Shown here: positions 26,797 to 36,800 of the stretch, piece after piece
How the letters are laid out: each line of letters starts with the position of its first letter
How positions within the stretch are numbered: position 1 is the first letter of the stretch
Source of the DNA: Bacillus sp. OxB-1
GTDB taxonomy: Bacteria > Bacillota > Bacilli > Bacillales_A > Planococcaceae
DNA: 64,000 nucleotides
Direction of reading: 5' to 3'
Assembly: GCF_000829195.1 (NCBI RefSeq)
Contig: NZ_AP013294.1
Coordinates: 1,499,001 to 1,563,000, forward strand
Program-made: the position numbers and the translations under genes
The notes under the pieces: model-generated
The model's database searches: none
What the model was told of the DNA's origin: nothing
Seen by the model: only the letters and a program-made list of their open reading frames with translations

Positions 26797-28495
26797 GGTT
26801 CTTACGCGAACTTGGGGAATAGGCATGACCAGTAGCTTTAAGTGTGATAATTATTTTTTTAGGATATCATTATGTCGATAGAGCACCCTTTTTTCCAACA
26901 ACTTCAGACTTGCTCGACCATAGGTGATCTGCTTAATTGTTTTCAATCGGTTGATCTGGCCCTCTAGTAGACCGTTACTATAGGAATGGGTAAAGGCGTT
27001 CCGAACGGCTCGCAGGTCACTCCGCAGGCGTCGCGCGTAATGAAGGAACGGTGAAGCCCGGTCAGAGAGCTGAGTGGAAAGCCATTCCAGGAAGCCGGGG
27101 TAGTCCCTTGCCGTAATGGATGCGCGCAATGCCTGGACGGATTCGTAGAATGGACCCACGCAGGGATACAGGGAGAGACCTCGATGGAGGATGATGGCAT
27201 CCTCGGCATTGAGCTCCCTTTTCTGCTTCCAAATGACAGCGGCGAATCTTCTTCGCGGAATGGAGTCCGTCCGGACTGCTCCATACTTCCGCTCTTTCCT
27301 TCTTGATTCGACCAAGGCGCGGACCGCCGAATAGGTCCCTTCATATCCCTTTCCTTGTATGGTTTGGTGGATGAATCGAATCGTATGTCCTGCCTGCTCA
27401 AGACGTGTCACTTCCTCCGAATAGCCATCGATAGGCTTGGCCCTTGGCCTTCGATCGATAGGGGGAGTTTGCAGGTCCAGGTACTTCTGGATGGTCCGAC
27501 GATCCAATTGGTACTCCCGAGAGAGTCGGGAGATGTTCTTGCCGTCTGCGTGCTGCTTTTGAACCTCCTGGATAAGCGACCATTTCCTCTTCTGTCTCTC
27601 GGATGCTGCCCTTTCTCGGGCGGTCAAAGGGATGGCTGTCTGCTCGGCAGCCGTTTCCATCCAAGTGATGGAAGTAGGCACAAGGGTGGCAAGATGCACG
27701 TCGACCTGTTTCTTCGCATTCCGGATGAAATGCCAACGATCATATACCTGGTGGATGGCAGGATTTGCTTGGGTGATGGCTTGACGAAATGCGGTGTAGC
27801 CGTCTCGGCTGACAACCTGGATGAAAGGATGACGTTTCAGCCAGGCGGTGACAGTTTCGGGCAGGCGATCGGGCAGCAGGGCCAAGGGGACCCCCTTCTG
27901 ATGATCGCAGATCATCGTACCGTAGGTATGGCCCTTGCGAAAAGCGAAATCGTCAATCCCTAGGAAAGGGTGACACCTCAGGTGTTATATCTGTCCGGTA
28001 GATAAGTGACAACAGTGCATCATGGCTGGCAGGAATATGGATGGCATGGGCGATCTTTTCGGCAGTGAGGCAGCTAGTGGAGAACGCAATTTTCCGAAGG
28101 ATGTCTTCGGCCCGTTGCGTTCGATGGCGGTTCGGCGAAAGCCCTTCAAACCTCTCCGTGAAGACCTTCACGGAACATTGCGCATATATGCAGAACCATT
28201 TTCGGGTAAGAACTAACAGTTCCACAGGTCGGCCATTGAAAGGCTCGTCCTGCAGCTTACGGGTATAGCGGCTATGGGGTCGGGTACTAGACTGGGAGCA
28301 TGTGGGACAGCAGGAGGAGGATCGGGTACTTTGAACAATCAGCCGGATCTTGTCGGAAGTGGATTCGGCGTGAAGCAGTTCTAGGGAAGAATCGGGAGGT
28401 GTCCAGGTGAGAAAGTTCATCGTCAAGCACTCCTTTCTTTTTATTATATCAATCTAGCATCCCCTAAGTCATCTCCCCAAGTTCGCGTAAGAACC
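26797..28495 (-). mobile_element. ISL3-family element
   Basis: Terminal inverted repeats begin GGTTCTTACGCGAACTTGGG at 26797 and, inverted, end at 28495. Length is 1699 bases. The flanks are ATTTCTAG on one side and ATTTCCTA on the other, close to but not a clean 8-bp duplication. This hints at divergence or recombination between two copies. The transposase frame is broken. Confidence 0.88.
26851..28426 (-). pseudogene. ISL3-family transposase with a frameshift
   Basis: The N-terminal 157 residues (28426-27953) hold the zinc-binding part (SCCPTCSQSSTRPHSRYTRKLQD) and helix-turn-helix. They end ...VSPFPRD-stop. The rest continues in another frame from about 27960 with LGIDDFAFRKGHTYGT, the first catalytic Asp motif. 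It then runs about 370 residues to FTHSYSNGLLEGQINRLKTIKQITYGRA, the last conserved Glu motif. The shift lies at the CCTTTCCTAGG sequence near 27955. It is more likely a mutation than programmed shifting. Confidence 0.85.
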
Positions 28496-28516
28496 ATTTC
28501 CTACTTGCCAAATACA
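28496..28516 (-). mobile_element. Relic of an IS21-type end
   Basis: Reading on the minus strand, TGTATTTGGCAAGTAGGAAAT matches the end of IS21 element 2 at 22197-22217. Together with 26761-26796 across the ISL3 element it looks like a second IS21-type end that once stood before the integrase-type IS. Confidence 0.6.
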
Positions 28517-28517
28517 G

Positions 28518-28628
28518 ATTAAAAATGCAGAAACAGCAGAAGAAAGAGAAGAACTAATAAAATTTAAGCAAGAAATGATTGACGAGGGTAACAGAATTCG
28601 TACTGGGTCGGAACAGAAATTTCGGTAG
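28518..28628 (+). pseudogene. C-terminal remnant of an unknown gene
   Basis: An open frame directly after the IS boundary reads KNAETAEEREELIKFKQEM then IDEGNRIRTGSEQKFR and stops. It is lysine/glutamate-rich and helical, with coding-like composition, but no start or ribosome binding site. It is the probable tail of a gene cut by the IS cluster. The product is unknown. From 28629 to 28785 nothing recognisable is seen. Confidence 0.4.
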
Positions 28629-28785
28629 ACTCTGTAAATCCGATGACGAATAGACTTTTTTCAGAAGGCAACGTATCACCTTTCTCTTACTTAATTCAAG
28701 TATAAAAGAAATCGGTGATCACGTGCTTTTTATTATACAAATTGTATGGATACCCCAACAAATATTATAGAACCACAAAAAAGAG

Positions 28786-28818
28786 CCAATCATCCCGAGA
28801 GATAGTTGGCTCTTTTTC
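28786..28818 (-). terminator. Terminator of the C-terminal surface-protein half
   Basis: AGAGCCAA and TTGGCTCT form a stem with A and T runs on either side. Read on the minus strand it is homologous to the terminator at 20073-20110, including the preceding TTCGAATAAAGA. Confidence 0.8.
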
Positions 28819-28896
28819 TTTATTCGAATTTTAGATCCTACCAATGGATTACTAGACAATGAATAGTCCACATGGTGTTAGACCTGCTACACGAAA

Positions 28897-30717
28897 TTAT
28901 TTTACAGTGTAAGAAGTAGGTTCTGGATTAACTTTGTTTCCAGCTAAGTCTTCTACTCCTACAACTGTTACTTGATATCCAGCCTGTGGAGCATTAGCAA
29001 ATTCTACTTCGAATACATTAGTAGTACCTACTTGAGTAACAGATACTGCCGAAGCTTCAACAATTTGGCCATTAGCAGTACGTACTTTATAGTTATCAAC
29101 ATCTAGGGCTGATGCAGAAATTGCATTTGAATCAGCTCCGTTTGGAGTATTATCAACTTCTTCACTAAATGTGAATATGAATACTTCTTTATCAGTTGCA
29201 TGTTGAGCAATTGATGCTGTTGGTGCTGTTGCATCAATAACTGTATCATCTACAGCAATAGTAGAGTTACCAGCTGCGTTTGTTGTTCTTACTGCAACAC
29301 GATATGCTCCATCTTGTGCAACATCGAAGTTAATAGTAAATGTCTCTAGTTCTCCATCGAAAGCACCATCATCTGCAGTCACTCCTGTTGAAGTAAAGTC
29401 AACAACAGTAGTGTCATATTCGCCATCATTATCAGAATCTAGGTATACAGCATATTCAACTTTTGTAATGATTGATTGTCCTGTATCCGCAGCAATATCT
29501 GCATCCGCTGTACCTGTTACTTCAATAGTTCTAGAATTACTTGGTGCTACAGCAGTTCCTGCACCTGTAATAGTCGGTGCTACAGAATCATCGGGATTTC
29601 CACCGCCAGCAAGTGAAGGAAGAACATTAGCAACTGTTGGTAATGTAAATGTATTTGTTGCAGCTGCAGTAACCCCATTAGCTCCACCAGTAACAATCTT
29701 ACCTCCCGGTCCTGCTGTAACTGGAACTGCGGCTGATACATTTCCTTCAGAATCTTCTGAACGAACTTGAATTCTATAAGACTTACCTGGTTCTAATGCA
29801 CCCGTTTGGAAACCGAATGTTTCTGTAGCTTCGTTAAAAGCACCATCGTCAGCAGTAGCATTAGTCCAGTCCACAACTGTTGTATATACTTGAGTAACAG
29901 TATTGTAAGATTGAATACAGTATTGAACATTCTTGACAGTAGAATCATCAGTAACCGTTAAACCTTCAATAGCAAAAGAATTTGCAGGATTTTCAGCAGT
30001 TGCTGTATCTACAGTATAGTAAGTTGCCGCTGCTCCAGTCATTGTCACTACAGGAGCTGCAATATCTGCTTCGGTAACAACTAACTCAACATCTACACCA
30101 GTATTTACAGCTACTGTAAATGGAGCGTTATTAGCTACATTTACATTACCAGCACTGTCGATTGCTCTAACTTCAATTCCGTAAGTACCAGGTGCTAATT
30201 TAGATGTGTCCACTGTAGCTGTTACTTGTTCAGATAATTCGTTAAAGAAGTCTCCATCAACAGCTTGCATATCTACCCATCCAGTTACAGTTCCATCTGG
30301 ACGTTGTAAACGGTATTGTGCGCCAGCTACGTTAGTAATTGCATCATTAACAGTAGCAGTAATTACACCTGTATTAGAATTTACTGAAACACTGTTTGCA
30401 GCTACTGTTGGAGGTGCAACATCATAAGTAGATGAGAAGTTGAATGTTTCACCAAAAACTTTTAATGACGCTGCTGCAACACCAGTAGGTACAGGAGTGT
30501 TATCAAATGTCAATGTAACTACTTGTCCTGCATTTAGATTACCAATAGCTGTTCTATTTACAGTTGCAGTTGCAGGTGTGTGTAATGGTGAATTTGCTCG
30601 ACGATCAGCATCAAATACATAGTTTTCAACTTTTTCAGCAGTTGATCTATCAACTGGTTTATTGAAAACAACAACTATAGTTGAGTTGTCAATCGCACTT
30701 ACCGAATTATAAAACAG
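28897..30717 (-). pseudogene. Promoterless C-terminal half of a surface protein (silent cassette?)
   Basis: An open frame of about 606 codons begins right after TAA at 30718-30720. It reads NSVSAIDNSTIVVVFNKPVD, the same Ig-repeat opening as SVSAINATQVKIVFNQEVD of the expressed protein at 17410. It continues through several Ig-like and cadherin-like repeats (GTYGIEVRAIDSAGN, GKSYRIQVRSEDSEGN, GAYRVAVRTTNAAGN) to a closing SbsA-type domain (NNVDNYKV-like, DLAGNKVNPEPTSYTVK). There is no signal peptide and no start codon with a ribosome binding site at the 5' end. Homology to the expressed gene continues past the stop codon into the terminator. The frame is undamaged over 1.8 kb, so it is preserved rather than decaying. 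Confidence 0.75.
30691..30707 (-). other. Candidate recombination site at the edge of the silent half
   Basis: On the minus strand ATTCGGTAAGTGCGATT differs from 17786-17802 at one of 17 bases, and 15 in a row are identical. Homology with the expressed gene begins here and does not extend further upstream. TCG is a codon in both, so exchange keeps the frame. Confidence 0.45.
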
Positions 30718-30875
30718 TTATCCTTATTCAGGTCCATCAATCGGAAAGTTCATTTGAATTTGTATTGATAAGCCATTATCTAATTAAGGAAGGATTTCGA
30801 ACTTTTTCACCGAAGTGATTAATCATCTATCTATTGTGATAATATTTAACTTAGTATAAAAAAGGGTGGCGTTAA

Positions 30876-31451
30876 ATGGTTATGCTAAAAGATAATGATA
30901 TACGAAAAGTATTATTGTATACGCTAGAAAGTCGGTATTCACATGATAATGAGACTAAAATTGTAAATGAGATGGGGATATTACACGGTCAATCCAGAGT
31001 GGATGTGGCAGTTATTAATGGGATTTTACATGGTTATGAAATCAAAAGTGAAAGCGACACCTTGGTGAGGTTGCCAAGTCAGATTAATGACTACAGCTCA
31101 GTTTTCGATAGAATGACGATTGTTGTTCAAAGAAATTATTTAGAAGCTGTAAGAACATTAATCCCTAAATGGTGGGGAATTATGCTTGTGACTAAAAGGT
31201 GTGACAGAATCAATATACGTGAAGTACGAAAGGGCAGGGTTAACCCAAACACTGATCCACTTGCTCTTAGTCACCTCTTATGGAGAGATGAAGCTTTGGA
31301 GATTTTGAAGGAAAGAGGCCTGCAAAGAGGGTACCTGAGCAAGCCTAGAAAAGTAATATATGAAAGACTGACCCAATGTCTCGAAATCGATGAATTGAGA
31401 AGGTGTATTTCTATACAGTTGCGTTCACGGGAACATTGGCTAAGCGACTAA
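30876..31451 (+). CDS. sce7726-like protein with a possible PD-(D/E)xK core
   Basis: A protein of 191 residues. Near residues 41-60 it reads RVDVAVINGILHGYEIKSESD, giving a D...E-x-K pattern as in restriction-type nucleases. RLPSQINDYSSVFDRMTIVV and WWGIMLV follow, then LLWRDEALEILKERG near 145-160. I recognise this layout as the sce7726 family; the assignment is from memory. The 3' end overlaps the convergent beta-family gene by 41 bases. AAAGGGTGG precedes the ATG. The pair lies between the two halves of a split surface gene, and its AT-rich composition is like that of accessory DNA. A role in phage defence is possible but unproven. Confidence 0.65.
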   Translation: MVMLKDNDIRKVLLYTLESRYSHDNETKIVNEMGILHGQSRVDVAVINGILHGYEIKSESDTLVRLPSQINDYSSVFDRMTIVVQRNYLEAVRTLIPKWWGIMLVTKRCDRINIREVRKGRVNPNTDPLALSHLLWRDEALEILKERGLQRGYLSKPRKVIYERLTQCLEIDELRRCISIQLRSREHWLSD

Positions 31452-32526
31452 TTACAAAAGCAAGATGATGATTCACGCAAACACGAACCCATGTTTCAGA
31501 ATTTCCGGTACTACATTTGGAATCAGTTGCACATTTATAAATATAATCATCTCCGAAAGAGAAAGTCTGCCCGCAGAATTCAGAATGGTTGATAGCATCG
31601 GTACACAATTTCCTAAACTGTGAGAAGCCATGCTGACGAACGCCGCGTCCGCGAAATATTAAGAATCTATCATCGACAGTATATTTCAAATTTGCTCCTA
31701 TGTTCATTACCGTAGGATCAAAGTCGAACCACTCTGGACTACTAATATTATAGTCTCCATATGCAGGGAATCGACTCAGACCTCTTTTTAGTAAATTGGT
31801 ATAAATCTCCCACTCAACTCTTGGAATCTCACTATTGCTCCCTGTTTTCAAATGTGACAAATTTGGCGTCATACTAGTGCTCAAAATTGTAAAGGTTCTC
31901 CACTCATTGAGATAGGGAAATTTAGTTATTAATAAGCTGATTTCGTCTAATAAGAGTGAGCCTCCAGCTGGATCAATCTCTTTGAAGTCTAAAATTAAAT
32001 CAACGTCTTTTGGACTGATTTTGTAAGACGATAACCAATCAGCAAGGATTTTTTGAAATTCATCAAAATTTTCCAAGTCACTTTTCTCAAGACGGAGGGC
32101 TAATCCACGCTTATAACGTTCTAGGCATATCTCGACGGCATCATGGTATGACGGATATCTAAGAATTGAAGTTACGGGAATAGCCGTGATATTATTACTC
32201 TCAATATCATCACTGATAAACTCTAGAGGAGATTGTCCGTTATTTAACGTTATTTCTTGGTCAATACGAGAATCATCGAACAATGTATGAGCATCTACAA
32301 ATACTGGACGATTTTGTGACCAGAAAGTAGAAAGTTCTTTTCCAATCTGATGAAGGTGCTGATCGATGGTTTTTTTAAAACGCTTCTTTTTATGATCATA
32401 TTGAATTGGCTGAATTTCAATCAAAGGAGTAATCCTCTCTAATTGCTCGGTACTTAAATTTTCAAGTGCGATTCTCTCACCTCTTTTCCATTTTATTGCT
32501 GGCACGTAATGACTTTCTGTGAACAT
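31411..32526 (-). CDS. Beta-family protein (phage beta-protein-like)
   Basis: A protein of 371 residues. It starts SHYVPAIKWKRGERIAL..LERITPLIEIQP and contains DVDLILDFKEID and YTVDDRFLIFRGRGVRQHGFSQF. C-terminally there is a cysteine/histidine-rich segment (CKCSTGNSETWVRVCVNHH-like). The pattern is that of the beta family named after a phage protein; its biochemical role is not known to me. TAGGAGG precedes the ATG. It faces and overlaps the sce7726-like gene tail to tail, so the two cannot be co-transcribed but may regulate one another by antisense transcription. Products with such partners occur together elsewhere (the sce7725/sce7726 naming reflects neighbours). Confidence 0.6.
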   Translation of the reverse strand: MFTESHYVPAIKWKRGERIALENLSTEQLERITPLIEIQPIQYDHKKKRFKKTIDQHLHQIGKELSTFWSQNRPVFVDAHTLFDDSRIDQEITLNNGQSPLEFISDDIESNNITAIPVTSILRYPSYHDAVEICLERYKRGLALRLEKSDLENFDEFQKILADWLSSYKISPKDVDLILDFKEIDPAGGSLLLDEISLLITKFPYLNEWRTFTILSTSMTPNLSHLKTGSNSEIPRVEWEIYTNLLKRGLSRFPAYGDYNISSPEWFDFDPTVMNIGANLKYTVDDRFLIFRGRGVRQHGFSQFRKLCTDAINHSEFCGQTFSFGDDYIYKCATDSKCSTGNSETWVRVCVNHHLAFVISRLANVPVNATV

Positions 32527-32703
32527 AATAAAACCTCCTACGTATATTTTGCCAAAATAATGGTTTCGTTTTGGTTAATATGATCTACGGACTGGAAGAT
32601 AAAAGGTTTCAAATAATTTGAAAATATTTTTGAATGAGTAGTAGTGGATGCTTTGTTTCTACTATCCGATTACGGGATTGGGAGTTTATATTTAATATAG
32701 CTG

Positions 32704-32732
32704 ATGACAAAAAGTCTAAAATATATTATAAT
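32704..32732 (+). promoter_or_regulatory. Promoter of the N-terminal surface half
   Basis: -35 ATGACA, 17-base spacer, consensus -10 TATAAT, about 60 bases before the start. The rest of the 266-base divergent gap holds no gene. Confidence 0.7.
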
Positions 32733-32792
32733 TTACTCATCTGTCATTATGGGACATTAGGTTTATATGTAAGTAAAGGAGGAATATGCATA

Positions 32793-33182
32793 GTGAAAAA
32801 ATTTAAGAGGTTAAGAACAGCAATTTTTACAGCTATGTTGGTAGTTCTTATGGTCGGCATGGCGAATATTGCTACTGCAGCTGAGCCTTCGAAAATTCCA
32901 GAAGGAGCCATTATTAATCCTACTTCAAGCAATGCTTTTCATCTCGATCAAATAGGAATTTCTTTTGCTTCTTTTGAAATTATTGAAGCCCTTAATGCAA
33001 AAAAACCAGTTTATTTAAAACTTCCAGGTTCTAATTTATTTGTTAATGTAAGTAATGGAACGACAGTACAAAATTCAGTGATTATGGCATTACCGACGCT
33101 ATCCTATACAGATAAAAATGGAAATAAGACAACAATTCCTTCTTCAACTGAAGCGATTTTTGAGGTATTATCAATTCAATGA
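32793..33182 (+). CDS. Isolated N-terminal domain of a surface protein
   Basis: GTG start ten bases after AAAGGAGG; 129 residues. The signal peptide (LRTAIFTAMLVVLMVGMANI, cut near ATA/AEP) precedes a domain clearly paralogous to the N-terminus of the protein at 17410 (KIPEGAIINPTSSNAFHLDQ, FASFEIIEALNAKKPVYLKL, PTLSYTDKNGNKTTIP). It stops after FEVLSIQ, the position where the expressed protein has LKVESVSA and the candidate recombination site. Promoter, ribosome binding site and terminator are all intact. It could be a truncated gene, a small secreted protein in its own right, or the expression half of a rearranging gene. Confidence 0.75.
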   Translation: MKKFKRLRTAIFTAMLVVLMVGMANIATAAEPSKIPEGAIINPTSSNAFHLDQIGISFASFEIIEALNAKKPVYLKLPGSNLFVNVSNGTTVQNSVIMALPTLSYTDKNGNKTTIPSSTEAIFEVLSIQ

Positions 33183-33201
33183 TCAACAATGGCAAGGGAG
33201 T

Positions 33202-33235
33202 CCTCTAATTGAGCGATCAATTAGAGGGCTTTTTT
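33202..33235 (+). terminator. Terminator after the N-terminal half
   Basis: The perfect 11-base stem CCTCTAATTGA / TCAATTAGAGG with a GCGA loop is followed by a T run. Confidence 0.88.
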
Positions 33236-33318
33236 GACTGTTATATTCATTGATAAAGTTCCTTTTATAAGCGCATTTTCAAGTTTATGTCATTGAATAA
33301 TTGGTAGATTCCCGATGA

Positions 33319-33480
33319 TATCTCAAGACGGAAGTAGTCGACACTCAATTGAAAGTTACGCCTATCAATCCATATGAAGTTGGAAGAACTTACTGTTCTC
33401 CGATCCAATTCGATACTAAGAGATCCTTAGGGCAGAGCATACAGTGCAATTTCACCATTGTTACGCCAATCAAGGATTGA
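33319..33480 (+). pseudogene. Decayed SbsA-type Ig domain remnant
   Basis: The frame reads TEVVDTQLKVTPINPYEVG then RTY...KRSLGQSIQCNFTIV and stops at 33478. It aligns with the Ig domain of the protein at 37121 (VEVTPLVPYEPGQSYRL, KSVKGQALKESVSKPF). There is no start or ribosome binding site. It is a fossil of another surface-protein 3' end. From 33481 to 33860 I see no further gene. Confidence 0.45.
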
Positions 33481-33875
33481 TTTTTACCCGTAGCTGTTTT
33501 TTATTGCAGAAAAGTAATTAGAAGCTAATGTAATACGATTTGAATACTGCGAGGAATTATAAAAGGTTAAATGAACTGAAAGTTTAATACAGCGTTCAAT
33601 TTAAAATGGAAATGGGCCTATTCTGTGTAGGTAAAAATAAATAGTTTATTACCTTGCAATTACTTTTCGACCCAGTGAAATTTCGTCATAAACAAAACTA
33701 AAGGACTGGTAGTATTATCGTGGTTCTCTAGATATATACCTACCAAAATGTTATAGTGAACAATATAGGAAAGATGGGTTATTAAGGGAGTTGGCAAAGG
33801 ATAAATCCAAGCTCGATTCTAAATCCGTCAATAACCAAATACATAAATCTTTGTTAGGGGAAGGAGTCTTCGAAA

Positions 33876-36800
33876 GTGAAGCTAAAAAAAGAAAGTAAAG
33901 TACTGAGGCATTGGCTAACCATGCCATTCATAGCTATCTTGCTTATCCTCTCAACCGTATTGCCCTCGTTGGCAGAGGCAGCTGAACTGCAGGACATTAG
34001 TATTGTGATGGAAATACAAGATTCTAATGGTAACAAGATATTATTAACTGAGGAAAAAATGCGGAATAGTGATATCAACTTCGTTTTTACATTTTCTGAT
34101 CAACAAAGAGAATGGGCGGGTGATATAGCTGGAAAAAAGGACCTGGTTCTTTCTGCATTTGGTGAGCTTGCGAATCATTTAGTGGTAGAAGATATTACAG
34201 TAATGGATGGGAAAAAATTAACAGTAGAAGCTAATGCAAATGCAAGCTATAGTTTAACCGACAATATGACTTATACAATCAACTTTTCTCCAGCGCTAAT
34301 TGCAAATTGGCCTGGGAAAGTATCGCCGATAGCATTGCAGATCTTTGCCAAGCCCCATCTCTCCCTAGGTGGCAGCATAATGAACGGAACCACACTGGAG
34401 AGTATTCAAAAGGGTGGAAAAACAATTGAACTACAATTAGTGAATGCCACTTGGGATAAAGATACACTTTCCCTAATTGAAAACTATAATCAGTTTTTAA
34501 AGGGTTTTAAGTTCAAGGGCATAAATGGAAATGTCGAAGATTGGGATGTTGCAGAATATTTAGTGAATACTGATCCAAACCAAGTGGTGTCTTATTCAAA
34601 TGACATGCGGACTTTGTATTTGAAGTTGCCGGCGGTTAGTGATGCAAATCATAATGGCAATATAACTTTTGATCAAAGTCAACTTAAAGCTAATGGAGTG
34701 CAACTATATACAATAGATAAAGTTAATTTGGATGGACAAATCGATGAAACTGGTGCTGAAATCGATGGTGATTCGGTGAGTAATGGAACGTTTGTTTTTT
34801 CTATCCAAAAACAAGACGTACCTACAATAACACTAAGTGAATTTGTGTTAACAGAGCAAGAAATTAGAAACGCTGGAACAAATGGCATCACTTTAGAGGT
34901 ATTTTTGGATAACGCGAGATGGGCTACGCTTTCAAAAGAGAAGAAGTTGTTGCTCATAGACTCATTGCAAGCAAAGGACCAGACAGAGCAATGGGGACTT
35001 ATCAAAGAGGCGTTAATCGCCGATGTTGAAAACACAGTTGCTAGAGAAACTGATAATAAGGTCATTATTAAAATCCCTAAAACAGAGGATTTATTTTTGA
35101 TAAAAGACCTAACAGTTTCTATAAAGATTCCTTATCAATTGTTAGAAGAGGATGTAAAATTACCGGAACTTCAGCTTACTGTAAAAGCGCAACCAAAAGC
35201 ATTGTTATCCGGACAAGCAGTACCATCAATCTCTCAAACGGATTTTGCAAAGGGCGGCAAGACGCTTATTATTACACTTGTAAACGCGACTTGGAAACCC
35301 GATGTAGCTTCAAATACAGGCGAACGTGAAAAATTATTGAATGCTTTTTCATGGGATTCCACTTTTAAAAATGAGATTTTAGCAAGAGCAGATGTCAAAA
35401 GAACGAATGACCATACAGTAACGATTAAGTTACCAGCCGTTTCTCAGAAATACACCGGACAAGTAAATTTTGACCTGAAGTCGGATTTGGTAACAGTTGA
35501 TCCGGATATAGGGAATTTGGTATCTGGCGATCAGTCATTTTCAATTACAGAAGTCGAGAACCAATCTGCCGATATTTCAGGAACAGCTACTAATAAAATC
35601 AATGATCTAGATATAGCTGAAGGTGGGAAAACTGTAGTAATCACATTGAAAAATGATATGTGGAAGAAGCCGTTTCCTGCCGATAAGAAAATTATACTTT
35701 CGGTTGATGGGAAAACACTAAACTATAAAGAAATTAATTCAAATGAAAAGACGGTCACATTGCAACTTGAAAAACAAAGCTTGTTGCTTACCAATGATAA
35801 TGACGTAAAAATTACCATTCCGAAAGAAATGCTAAGTGTGCGGACAAATGATCTTATAATTGACCCTGCGTTCAAAGTTGCTACCATTTCCGCAGACCTT
35901 ACAGGAACAGGGGTTGCTATGGATCCTGTAGATGTTCAAAAAGGTGGAAAAACGCTAATCATTACATTGAAAAATGCAGAATTTAAAGATGCTTTGTCGT
36001 TGTCTGAGGTAGAATCTTTATTTGGCGCAAATACGTCGCCGTGGGATTTACAAGAAACAGATATTAAAGTATCTAAAAATAAGCTGACTATTAAGTTGCC
36101 AGCTGTTCCAAATTATAAAGCATCTAGTGTAGGAACGTTTACACTAACAGTCAACAGCTCTATTATTAAAGGCTATGAAAGTTTGACAAATAATATCTCA
36201 ACATTGCAATTCACAGTAGGGGCTACTGCATCAGCGGACATAGGGCAAACTTCCTTTACTGAGGCAGCCATTCAGTCAGGCAAGCCAACCTGGATTATTA
36301 CACTACGAAATGCTGATTGGGATGAGGCTATTGTAACGAATGCTAGCAAAAAGTCTGCGCTTATGAAAGGGTTCACCGTTTCCGACCAGACAAAAGAATG
36401 GGGTATCGTCACTTCCGCTATCGCTTCGAAAGGTACATTTACAGTAAGTGGCGATAAACTTACCATTCAATTGCCGGAAATACTTGATTATAGTATCGTA
36501 AGAAATCAGCAAGTCAGCATAAACGTTCCAAAGTCTGTTTTATCAGGATATAAATATGATATCTTGGTAGATAAAAAAATTAATATTACAGTTCCGTCAT
36601 TAAATGGAGAGTTAAAAACATTCCCCGAAATGCTGGACCAAGGATTAACAGACTTCATTAACGAGAAGGGCTTAAGTAATATCCGTGTCCTTGTCCCTGA
36701 AAAAAAGATTCATATCATTAAAACATCTACAGCAGCTATCGGCGATAAGTCTATTACAACTGTCGAGGTAGAGGCCGATGGCCAGGTCAATAAAATGACA

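Noticed and set aside
27940..27970. Programmed frameshift in the ISL3 transposase
   Set aside because: ISL3 transposases are normally made from one frame, and the site has no classic slippery heptamer with a downstream structure that I can see.
26789..28503. 8-bp target duplication for the ISL3 element
   Set aside because: ATTTCTAG and ATTTCCTA are similar but not identical; the similarity is equally explained by the two IS21-type end relics on either side.
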